In this document: positions 34,585-41,940 of the stretch, piece after piece | Numbering within the stretch: position 1 is the stretch's first letter | Layout: every line of letters starts with the position of its first letter | Source of the DNA: an uncultured Eubacteriales bacterium | GTDB lineage: Bacteria > Bacillota > Clostridia > Christensenellales > Aristaeellaceae | Reading direction: 5' to 3' | NCBI GenBank assembly: GCA_902781095.1 | Contig: CACZHW010000020.1 | Span: forward strand, 1 to 51,524 | DNA length: 51,524 nucleotides | The notes under the pieces: model-generated | What the model was told of the DNA's origin: nothing | The model's database searches: none | What the model saw: only the letters and a program-made list of their open reading frames with translations | Program-made: the position numbers and the translations under genes

Positions 34585-35693
34585 TTCGCTTCACCTCCGT
34601 TCGCCCGGGTTGGCCGCCTTCGCAGCAGGTCCGGCAGCTCGCGCGTACCCATGATGCCCTGGCGGAAGAAGAGCACGACGATCATGATGATGATGGAGAA
34701 GACGACGAGGCGGAAGCCGTTGCGCAGCAGCGGCACCTCGAAGCCGCCGACGACCTGCTTTTGATCGAGGAAGCGCAGCCACCACTCGGAACAGGCGACG
34801 AACAGGAAGGAGGACAGGCAGCTGCCCGTCACGCTTCCGATGCCGCCGATGACGACGATGAGCAGGATTTCGTAGGTCATGGCCGTGGTGAAGCTCTTGG
34901 CCTGCACGGTCGTCTGGTACATGGCCAGCATGGCGCCGCCGATCCCCGCGAAGAAGGAGGAGACGCAGAAGGCCATCTGCTTGTGGCTGGAGAGGCGGAT
35001 GCCCATGGCCTCCGCCGCGATCTCGTCGTCCTTGATGGCGCGCAGCGCGCGGCCGAAGGTGGAGTTGATCAGCAGCACGATGAGCGCGATGCACACGCCG
35101 GCGATGAGCAGCGGGACGAGGGTGGACAGGTAGAGCGTGACCTCGCCCTGCGCGTTGCGGATGTTGAAATCGTTAAACGTGGGGAAAAGGCGCAGCATGT
35201 TGCTGCCGTTGGTCACCGGGCCCAGTTTGTCCCACTGGAAAACCGTGCGGATGATCTCCGCGAAGCCCAGGGTGGCGATGGCCAGGTAGTCGCTCTTGAG
35301 GCGGAGCACCGGCAGGCCGATGAGCAGCGCAAAGAGGGCCGCGACCAGGCCGGCGAGGATCATCGCCACGAAGACGGGCAGGGTGAACTGCACCACGCCG
35401 CCGTTGTAGTACTGGTAGACGATGGCGCGCTGGGCGACGGGCACGGTGAAGATGGCGTAGGTGTAGGCGCCGATCAGCATGAAGCCGGCCTGCCCCAGCG
35501 AGAAGATGCCGGTGAAGCCGTTGAGCAGGTTCATGGAGACGGCGACCAGTGCGTAGGTGGCGCCCTTTTTGAGCACCGTAAAGAGCATGGAGGTGGGCGG
35601 CATCATCTGCTCCGCGACGAAGACGGCCGCGTACAGCAGGCAGACGATCAGCGCGGAGAGGATGGAGGCGCTGTCCCATTTCTTCTTTTTCAC
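34581..35693 (-). CDS. livM: Branched-chain amino-acid importer permease LivM (operon A)
   Basis: Integral membrane subunit of 370 residues with about eight to ten helices. The family blocks NLLNGFTGIFSLGQAGFMLIGAY (in part), KSDYLAIATLGFAEIIR, and GRALRAIKDDEIAAEAMGI are present, and GGIGSVTGSCL near the end is typical. The start is GTG behind GGGGGTG. It pairs with LivH in the membrane. Confidence 0.93.
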   Translation of the reverse strand: MKKKKWDSASILSALIVCLLYAAVFVAEQMMPPTSMLFTVLKKGATYALVAVSMNLLNGFTGIFSLGQAGFMLIGAYTYAIFTVPVAQRAIVYQYYNGGVVQFTLPVFVAMILAGLVAALFALLIGLPVLRLKSDYLAIATLGFAEIIRTVFQWDKLGPVTNGSNMLRLFPTFNDFNIRNAQGEVTLYLSTLVPLLIAGVCIALIVLLINSTFGRALRAIKDDEIAAEAMGIRLSSHKQMAFCVSSFFAGIGGAMLAMYQTTVQAKSFTTAMTYEILLIVVIGGIGSVTGSCLSSFLFVACSEWWLRFLDQKQVVGGFEVPLLRNGFRLVVFSIIIMIVVLFFRQGIMGTRELPDLLRRRPTRANGGEAK

Positions 35694-35705
35694 GTGCGCA
35701 CCCCC

Positions 35706-36629
35706 TTAAACCTTGTCGATGGTCTTCTCGCCGAACAGGCCCGTGGGCTTGACGGCGAGGATGACGATGAGCAGGGCGAAGGTGAAGGCGTCCGAGAAGG
35801 TTGCGAGGCCCATGGGCTTTGCGATGACGCCGGCTTTGAAGAGGATGATGTCCAGCCCCTTGATGATGTTCTCCGCGATGCCGATGATAAACGCGCCCAC
35901 GACGGCGCCGGGGATGGAGCCGATGCCGCCGAACACCGCGGCGACGAAGGCCTTGAGGCCGGGCATGGCGCCGCTGGTCTGGATGACCGTGGTGTAGTTG
36001 GTGAAGTAGAGCATGGAACCCACGCCAGCCAGGAAGGAGCCGATGACGAACGTGGTGGAGATGACGCGGTTGATGTTGATGCCCATCAGCTGGCTCGTCT
36101 CGAAATCCTTGGAGACGGCGCGCATGGCCATACCCACCTTCGTGTGGTTGATGAGCATGACGAGCGCGAACACCAGCAGGATGGTGAGCACGGGCGTAAC
36201 CACGGTGACGACCTTGGTGGTCGCGGGGCCGATGGTGACGGAGCCCGAGATAAAGGGAATCGTGGGGTAAATCTGGTTGAGGCCGCCCGTGATGTAGAGC
36301 ACGAGGTTCTGCAGCGTGTAGGAGACGCCGATGGCGCTGATCATGACACTCATGCGCGGGGCCGTGCGCAGCGGCTTGTACGCGATGCGCTCGATGGCAA
36401 AGCCGATGACGCTGGTCAGCAGCAGCACCAGCGGGATGCACACGAGGAGCGGGACGCCGCTGGCGCTCATGTAGACCATGATGATGCCGGCCACCATGAA
36501 CACGTCGCCGTGAGCGAAGTTGATGAGGCGCAGGATGCCGTACACCATCGTGTAGCCGATGGCGATGAGGGCGTACTGCCCGCCCACGGAGATGCCGGAG
36601 AGCAGGTAGGGGAAAACGGTGTTAAACAC
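35706..36629 (-). CDS. livH: Branched-chain amino-acid importer permease LivH (operon A)
   Basis: Permease of 307 residues. The opening LLSGISVGGQYALIAIGYTM, the RLINFAHGDVFMVAG block, GMAMRAVSKDFETSQLMGIN and the late GLKAFVAAVFGGIGSIPGAV are characteristic of LivH. The start is GTG after AAGGGTG. A GC-rich hairpin separates it from livK upstream, so its level is probably lower than that of the binding protein. Confidence 0.93.
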   Translation of the reverse strand: MFNTVFPYLLSGISVGGQYALIAIGYTMVYGILRLINFAHGDVFMVAGIIMVYMSASGVPLLVCIPLVLLLTSVIGFAIERIAYKPLRTAPRMSVMISAIGVSYTLQNLVLYITGGLNQIYPTIPFISGSVTIGPATTKVVTVVTPVLTILLVFALVMLINHTKVGMAMRAVSKDFETSQLMGININRVISTTFVIGSFLAGVGSMLYFTNYTTVIQTSGAMPGLKAFVAAVFGGIGSIPGAVVGAFIIGIAENIIKGLDIILFKAGVIAKPMGLATFSDAFTFALLIVILAVKPTGLFGEKTIDKV

Positions 36630-36652
36630 AGGGGGTTCACCCTTTCATAAGC

Positions 36653-36685
36653 GAAAGGGACGGCGGCAAGCGCCGCCGCCCCTTC
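36653..36685 (-). other. Intercistronic hairpin between livK and livH (operon A)
   Basis: Stem of 13 pairs with one mismatch and one bulge (36653-36667 with 36672-36685), loop AAGC, core CGGCGGC/GCCGCCG. On the minus strand it is not followed by a T-tract, so a stabiliser or attenuator is more likely than a full terminator. Confidence 0.7.
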
Positions 36686-36709
36686 TGTTTTTTGGAAAAC
36701 CGGACCGGA

Positions 36710-37858
36710 TTACTCGACGGTCTGCTCGGTCACGAACTCCCAGTCGCCGGTTTCGTTGTTGACCTTCTTGACGAAGGCGGAGTGGCGGATGGCGTCGCCC
36801 ACCTCGTCGAAGGCGATGGCGCCGGAAACGCCGGTGAGGGTCACGCCCGGCAGCGCGGCCATGACGGCCTTGCTGTCAGTGGAGCCGGCGGCTTTGAGGG
36901 CCTCCAGCGCGGTGTAGTACGCGTCGTAACCCATGACGGTCACGGCCGCGATCATGTCGTTGCCGCCGTTGTTGGTCATCGCTTCGCTGTCGCTGGCGAG
37001 CCAGGCCTTGAAGCCGGTGTCAAAGGCCTCGTTGGCGCCTTCCTGATAGAAGGTGGTGACGGTGAGGGCGACGTTCGTGCCCTTGGCCGCGTTGGCCACC
37101 ACGTTGCTGTCCAGCGTGTCGCCGCCGAGGATCGGGAAGGCAGCGCCCTGGCTGGCCGCCTGCTGCACGATCTGCGTCGCGTAGGCGATGGACACGGGGC
37201 TGAAGAAGACCTCCGCGCTGTACATCGCGGCGTTGGTCAGGTAGCTGGTGAAGTCGGAGGTGCCGGTCGGGAAGTACTCGTCCACGACGGTGCCGCCCAG
37301 CGCCTCGAAGGCCTGCTTGAAGTAGGTGACGAGGCCGACGTCGTAGTCGTTGCCCAGCTCGGCCAGGCAGTACGCGGTCTTCGCGCCGAGGGTGTTGAAC
37401 GCGTAGTTGGCGAGGACGGTGCCCTGGAAGGGATCCAGGAAGCAGATGCGGAAGTAGTGGCTGTTGCCGGCGGTGACCTGCGGGTTGGTGCAGGAGACGC
37501 CGATGGCCGGGATGCCCGCGTCCGCGAAATACTGGCTGCCCGCGATGGACACGCCGGAGCCGTAGGAGCCCAGCACGACGGAGACGCCGCTGGAGACCAG
37601 CTGCTGCGCGGCACTGGGGGCTTTATCGGTGGAGGAGCCGTTATCGGCGTAAACCAGTTCGACGTCATAGGTCACGCCGCCGATTTCGACGGTCGGGGTT
37701 TCCTGGTTGGCGTACTGCATGCCCAGCATTTCCTGCTTTCCGCCGGCGCCGCTGTCGCCGCTGGCCGGCTCAAAGACGCCGATCTTGACGGTTTCGCCCA
37801 GCACCACGGCGGGGACGAGCAGGCACAGCGCAAGGGCCAGTGCAAGAACCTTCTTCAT
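36710..37858 (-). CDS. livK: Branched-chain amino-acid binding protein LivK (operon A)
   Basis: Exported type I binding protein of 382 residues that delivers the substrate to LivHMGF. Signal peptide MKKVLALALALCLLVPAVVL, no typical lipobox. The mature protein begins VKIGVFEPASGDSGAGGKQE, with the family pattern VVLGSYGSGVSIAGSQY, AIGVSCTNPQVT, YCLAELGNDYDVGLVTYFK and GYDAYYTALEALKAAGS. Leu/Ile/Val specificity is not proven; relatives also bind other amino acids or amides. ATG follows AAAGGAGG. First gene of its operon behind a strong promoter. Confidence 0.92.
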   Translation of the reverse strand: MKKVLALALALCLLVPAVVLGETVKIGVFEPASGDSGAGGKQEMLGMQYANQETPTVEIGGVTYDVELVYADNGSSTDKAPSAAQQLVSSGVSVVLGSYGSGVSIAGSQYFADAGIPAIGVSCTNPQVTAGNSHYFRICFLDPFQGTVLANYAFNTLGAKTAYCLAELGNDYDVGLVTYFKQAFEALGGTVVDEYFPTGTSDFTSYLTNAAMYSAEVFFSPVSIAYATQIVQQAASQGAAFPILGGDTLDSNVVANAAKGTNVALTVTTFYQEGANEAFDTGFKAWLASDSEAMTNNGGNDMIAAVTVMGYDAYYTALEALKAAGSTDSKAVMAALPGVTLTGVSGAIAFDEVGDAIRHSAFVKKVNNETGDWEFVTEQTVE

Positions 37859-37894
37859 AATACTTCCTCCTTTGATATGGATAGATTTGAAGAC

Positions 37895-37923
37895 ATTATA
37901 TCAGCGGAGTGAAGCGTTTGCAA
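37895..37923 (-). promoter_or_regulatory. Sigma-A promoter of liv operon A
   Basis: On the minus strand TTGCAA (37918-37923), 17-base spacer, perfect TATAAT (37895-37900). Confidence 0.85.
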
Positions 37924-38025
37924 GACGGAATGCCGGAAAATGCAAACAAATTTGCAAAACAAATGAAATTTTGGGCCGGGATTCCAGTTTGGAGGGGCAA
38001 TTATTCATTTGGACCGCACCCGCCG

Positions 38026-38550
38026 TCATTTATAGAGGTGGCAGCAGCCTTCGGGCATGTAGCGCACCAGTAACGCCCAGATTTCGTCCTGCGGGGCGCC
38101 GCAGCCCTCCGGCAGCAGGAAGGCCTGGTCCGCGGAAGGATAGAGGTAGACGGCAGAGCGCACGCGGCAGGCGGCGTAGAGCTTCTCCCAGGCGAATTCG
38201 GCCTCCGCACCGCCGCTCTGCTGCACGTGCACGCCGAGCCGGCGGATCTTCACCGTATACACAAGGCGGGGCGGTTTCAGCTTCGCGCGGCGGATCTGCA
38301 GGGAGACCTGGGAGAAGAAGTTACCGATATAAACAAGGGGGAGGCCCAGGCCGACGGCGAGCAGCACGCCGCCCAGCAGGCCGCCCTGCTCCTTTCCCGA
38401 GAGCAGGCAGACGAGGGAGAAGCCGGTGAAGATGAGGGCGAAGAGCACGGGCCGCACCCAGGCGCGCCGCCTGCGGAAGGTGTTGAAGACGGCGAAGCGC
38501 CGGAATTCGGTCGCGCCCAGCCGGACGGACAGGGTCAGTTCGTTTGTCAT
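38026..38550 (-). CDS. YcxB-like membrane protein
   Basis: A 174-residue protein with two adjacent hydrophobic helices (about 33-77) followed by a soluble C-terminal part. LVYTVKIRRLGVHVQQSGG and FAWEKLYAACRVRSAVYLYP match the pattern of the YcxB-like C-terminal domain, a PH-like fold of unknown function. The start is ATG after GGAGG, with its own promoter. It lies upstream of liv operon A on the same strand but that operon has a separate promoter. The assignment rests on weak motif similarity. Confidence 0.6.
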   Translation of the reverse strand: MTNELTLSVRLGATEFRRFAVFNTFRRRRAWVRPVLFALIFTGFSLVCLLSGKEQGGLLGGVLLAVGLGLPLVYIGNFFSQVSLQIRRAKLKPPRLVYTVKIRRLGVHVQQSGGAEAEFAWEKLYAACRVRSAVYLYPSADQAFLLPEGCGAPQDEIWALLVRYMPEGCCHLYK

Positions 38551-38577
38551 GGGATGCCTCCGGTGGCGTTTTTTTCA

Positions 38578-38606
38578 ATTGTGCCACGCACCCGGCATTT
38601 TGGCAA
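38578..38606 (-). promoter_or_regulatory. Promoter of the YcxB-like gene
   Basis: On the minus strand TTGCCA (38601-38606), 17-base spacer, CACAAT (38578-38583). Confidence 0.5.
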
Positions 38607-38690
38607 GCGGGGAGGAGTTGTGTATTTCTCACAAAAGAGCGTTTCGCGGATGATTTTTCCAAAGAAGGGCTGGAATCATCATCGAAAATG

Positions 38691-38705
38691 TGTTACATTA
38701 TAACA
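38691..38705 (+). promoter_or_regulatory. Operator-like palindrome over the dctP promoter region
   Basis: TGTTA-CATTA-TAACA, a perfect inverted repeat with 5-base arms. It covers the only -10-like hexamer (TATAAC, 38699-38704) ahead of dctP; the matching -35 (TCATCA, 38676-38681) is poor. A repressor or activator site for the TRAP operon is a plausible reading. It lacks the central CG of a CcpA cre site. Confidence 0.5.
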
Positions 38706-38762
38706 AATGTTTCGGTGTCCGATGAGACAATGCCGAAGCAAAAAGAACAGGAGGAAACATTC

Positions 38763-39749
38763 ATGAAGAAAGCGCTTATTCTCGTGATGGCTCTTGCGCT
38801 CGTGCTGGTCAGCGCGGCGGCGATGGCCGACCCGGTAACCCTGACCTACGCCGAGGTGAACCCCGTCGAGGGCACCATCGTGGGCGAGATGGCCAAGGCC
38901 TTCAAGAGCAAGGTGGAGGAACTCTCCGCCGGCGACGTGACCATCGACATCCAGGCCAGCGGCGTGCTGGGTTCCGAGGACCAGATCCTGGACAACCTGC
39001 TGGGCGGCGGCAACGTCACCGACATCTCCCGTATCTCTGCGTTCGCCCTCAGCCAGTACGGCTGCACCAAGGCGACCCTGCTCTCCCTGCCCTACGTGTT
39101 CGAGAACCGCGAGCACTTCTGGAATTTCGCGACCTCCGATCTGGCCAAGGAATTCCTGAATGAGCCGCAGGTCGTCGGCCTGCCGCTGCGCGGCCTGTGC
39201 TACGGCGAGGAAGGCTTCCGTCACTTCTTCTTCAAGGACGAAGTCACCGACATCAACAGCCTGAAGGGCCTGAAGATCCGCGTGAGCTCCGACCCCGTCA
39301 TGACCGGCATGGTCAGCGGCCTGGGCGCCAGCGCGACCACCGTTCCCTTCACCGAGCTCTACAGCGCGCTGCAGACCGGCGTTGTGGACGGCGCCGAGCA
39401 GCCCACCGCCAACTACAAGAGCAACGCCTTCCCGGAGGTTGCGCCCTACTTCATGATGGACGGCCACACCCTGGGCGCCGTGCAGCTCATCATCACCGAC
39501 AACGCGTGGAACAAGCTGTCCGCCGAGCAGCAGGGCTGGATCGAGGAAGCCGCCGCTTACGCTTCCCAGGTCTGCCGCGAGGTCTCCGAGTCCAAGGAGA
39601 ACGAGACCCTCGAAGCGCTGAAGGCCGAAGGCATCCACATCATCGAGGTCCCGGACAAGACCCCGTGGGTCGAGGCCGTTAAGGACACCGTCGCCGCCAA
39701 CATCAACGGCGAGGACGAGGCCTATGCCGCCATCCTGGCGATGAAGTAA
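38763..39749 (+). CDS. dctP: TRAP transporter substrate-binding protein DctP
   Basis: Exported binding protein of 328 residues for an organic-acid importer driven by an ion gradient. The ATG at 38763 follows GGAGG; the longer upstream frame has no signal sequence. Signal peptide MKKALILVMALALVLVSAAA, cut before the mature start, no lipobox. DctP hallmarks are visible: GSEDQILDNLLGGG, SLPYVFENREHFW, LKGLKIRVSSDPV with the Arg that normally grips the substrate carboxylate, and TELYSALQTGVVDGAEQP. The last motif resembles uronate/sugar-acid binders, which fits uxaB in this window, but specificity is inferred. dctQ and dctM follow after a hairpin. Confidence 0.93.
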   Translation: MKKALILVMALALVLVSAAAMADPVTLTYAEVNPVEGTIVGEMAKAFKSKVEELSAGDVTIDIQASGVLGSEDQILDNLLGGGNVTDISRISAFALSQYGCTKATLLSLPYVFENREHFWNFATSDLAKEFLNEPQVVGLPLRGLCYGEEGFRHFFFKDEVTDINSLKGLKIRVSSDPVMTGMVSGLGASATTVPFTELYSALQTGVVDGAEQPTANYKSNAFPEVAPYFMMDGHTLGAVQLIITDNAWNKLSAEQQGWIEEAAAYASQVCREVSESKENETLEALKAEGIHIIEVPDKTPWVEAVKDTVAANINGEDEAYAAILAMK

Positions 39750-39782
39750 TCGCGGGAAAGCTGCCGAACGACAAATCCTTTG

Positions 39783-39815
39783 AAGGGGGATGTGGGGTAG
39801 CCCCACATCCCCCTT
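39783..39815 (+). other. Intercistronic hairpin between dctP and dctQ
   Basis: Perfect 15-bp stem AAGGGGGATGTGGGG / CCCCACATCCCCCTT, loop TAG, followed by TGTGA. Its short T run suggests partial termination, giving more DctP than membrane subunits. Confidence 0.8.
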
Positions 39816-39887
39816 TGTGACGTAAAAGCCTCTTTGCAGCCCCGATGCGGGAGGCGCGACGGTTCCCGATAGAAAGGAGCGAGGGAT

Positions 39888-40436
39888 TTGGACAGAGTCC
39901 CACCCATTTTCCGTACGCTGGAAAAGATCCGGCCGCTCTATGACTGGACATACAAAATCCTGATGTTCGTCTGCAAGCTGCTGCTGATCGGGGATATCAT
40001 CATTACTTGCTGGTCTGTCGCCGGCAGGTATATCCCCTTTATCACCGACCCGCACTGGAGCGAGGAAATCGTCCTCACCCTGATGGTGTACATGACGGTT
40101 CTCTCGGCCAGCATGGCCATCCGCCGGGGCGCACACATCCGCATGACCGCTTTTGACAGCTATCTGCCCAAGAAGCTCATCCGCGTCCTGGACCTCATCG
40201 CGGATATCGCGGTGCTGATCCTGGGCGTCATTCTGGTCATCTACGGCATCCGCTTCTGCAACTCCCCGCTGAGCATCCGGGGCAAGTACGCCTCCCTGCC
40301 CGGGCTTTCCAAGTTCTGGCAGTACCTGCCGGTGCCGGTCGCCGGCGTCAGCATGATCATCTTTGAACTGGAACAGATCTTCCGGCATATCGAAGCCTTC
40401 TTCCTGCCGGAGGAAGAAAAGAAGGAGGTGGCCTGA
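39888..40436 (+). CDS. dctQ: TRAP transporter small permease DctQ
   Basis: Four-helix membrane subunit of 182 residues that links DctP to DctM. The helices are near 22-45, 60-78, 100-125 and 140-165, with the family's WSEEIVLTLMVYMTVLSASMAIRRGAHIRM block. The start is TTG behind AAAGGAG at 8 bases. dctM begins 2 bases after the stop. Confidence 0.92.
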   Translation: MDRVPPIFRTLEKIRPLYDWTYKILMFVCKLLLIGDIIITCWSVAGRYIPFITDPHWSEEIVLTLMVYMTVLSASMAIRRGAHIRMTAFDSYLPKKLIRVLDLIADIAVLILGVILVIYGIRFCNSPLSIRGKYASLPGLSKFWQYLPVPVAGVSMIIFELEQIFRHIEAFFLPEEEKKEVA

Positions 40437-40438
40437 GG

Positions 40439-41737
40439 ATGAGTCCTGAGAATCTTTCGACGCTGATCCTTCTGGGCAGCTTCCTCGCCATGATCCTGCT
40501 GCGGTTCCCGATCGCCTACGCTGTGGGCCTGTCCACCGTCTTCTGCATGATCTCCATGGGGCAGGCGCTCCAGACGATCACCCAGCAGATGGTCAAGGGC
40601 GTTTGGTCCTTCTCCCTCATGGCGGTACCGTTCTTCATCACCATGGGCGTGCTCATGGGCACGGGCGGCATCTCGGACAAGCTGATCGCGCTGGCCAACT
40701 CCCTGGTGGGCTGGATGCGCGGCGGCCTGGCGATGGTGAACATCGTGGCCAGCTACTTCTTCGGCGGCATTTCCGGTTCCGCCAGCGCGGACACCGCGTC
40801 CCTGGGCTCCATCCTCATCCCGATGATGGTGGACGAGGGGTACGACGCCGACTTCTCCACGGCCGTCACCATCACCTCCAGCTGCGAGGGCCTGCTGGTC
40901 CCGCCCAGCCACAACATGGTCATCTACGCCACGACGGCGGGCGGCATCTCCGTCGGCGCGCTGTTCATGGCGGGCTATCTGCCGGGCGCCATCCTCGCCA
41001 TTTCGCTGATGGTCGGCAGCTACATCATCTCCGTCAAGCGCAATTACCCGAAGGGACAGCCCTTCTCCATCCGCAACTTCATCCGGCAGATGGGCAAGTC
41101 CATCTGGGCGCTGCTGGCCGTGCTCATCGTGGTCGTGGGCGTCGTGGGCGGCGTGTTTACGGCGACCGAATCGGCGGCCATCGCCGTCATCTACTCGCTG
41201 GTCGTCTCCGTGTTCATCTACCGCGGCCTCGACTGGAAGGGCGTCTGGCGCTCGCTGGAGCAGTGCGTGGAGACCCTCTCCATCGTGCTCATCCTCATCG
41301 CGTTCTCCGCGGCCTTCGGCAACTGCCTGACGCTGCTGCACGTGCCGGCCAAGGCGGCGACGCTCATCACCTCCATCAGCAGCAATCCCATCGTCATCGC
41401 GCTGCTGCTGAACCTCATCCTGCTCGTCCTGGGCATGATCATGGACATGGCGCCGATCATCCTGATCGCGACGCCCATCCTGCTGCCCGTGGCGACCTCC
41501 ATCGGCATCAACCCGATCCAGTTCGGCATCATGGTGGTGCTCAACTGCGGCATCGGCCTGCTGACCCCGCCGGTCGGCGCCGTGCTGTTCATCGGCTCCG
41601 CCGTGGCGAAGCTGCCCATGGAAAAGGTGGTCAAGGCGACGCTGCCCTTCTACATCTGCATGCTGGTGGCGCTGCTGCTCATCACCTTCGTGCCGCAGAT
41701 TTCGCTGCTGCTGCCGCACGTGTTCGGATATCTCTGA
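40439..41737 (+). CDS. dctM: TRAP transporter large permease DctM
   Basis: The ion-coupled transport subunit, 432 residues with about twelve helices. VPFFITMGVLMGTGGIS, FGGISGSASADTASLGSILIP, and the late NCGIGLLTPPVGAVLF are diagnostic of DctM; the two Ser/Asp-rich and Pro-Pro loops form the substrate and ion sites. ATG after GGAGG. The unit ends at an intrinsic terminator. Confidence 0.95.
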   Translation: MSPENLSTLILLGSFLAMILLRFPIAYAVGLSTVFCMISMGQALQTITQQMVKGVWSFSLMAVPFFITMGVLMGTGGISDKLIALANSLVGWMRGGLAMVNIVASYFFGGISGSASADTASLGSILIPMMVDEGYDADFSTAVTITSSCEGLLVPPSHNMVIYATTAGGISVGALFMAGYLPGAILAISLMVGSYIISVKRNYPKGQPFSIRNFIRQMGKSIWALLAVLIVVVGVVGGVFTATESAAIAVIYSLVVSVFIYRGLDWKGVWRSLEQCVETLSIVLILIAFSAAFGNCLTLLHVPAKAATLITSISSNPIVIALLLNLILLVLGMIMDMAPIILIATPILLPVATSIGINPIQFGIMVVLNCGIGLLTPPVGAVLFIGSAVAKLPMEKVVKATLPFYICMLVALLLITFVPQISLLLPHVFGYL

Positions 41738-41750
41738 TCAGCGTCTCCCA

Positions 41751-41774
41751 GCCTCCCCTCCGGGGGAGGCTTTT
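41751..41774 (+). terminator. Intrinsic terminator of the TRAP operon
   Basis: GCCTCCCC / GGGGAGGC, loop TCCG, followed by TTTT. Confidence 0.88.
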
Positions 41775-41814
41775 CTCTGTTCGGGAAGATTTGCGCCTGT
41801 CTGCCGGCGGCGTC

Positions 41815-41843
41815 TTGACTTCCCGGGCGGGATGGCGAATAAT
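41815..41843 (+). promoter_or_regulatory. Sigma-A promoter of the UvrA paralogue
   Basis: TTGACT (41815-41820), 17-base spacer, AATAAT (41838-41843). Leader of about 90 bases to the ATG. Confidence 0.68.
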
Positions 41844-41940
41844 GTCGGCATAGAATCCAATGCGACGGAGGAGGCTTGCTCCACGCTGACCGGGGACTCA
41901 TCGCGCGCATACCGGAAGAAGGACAAGGGGGAAGGAACCG

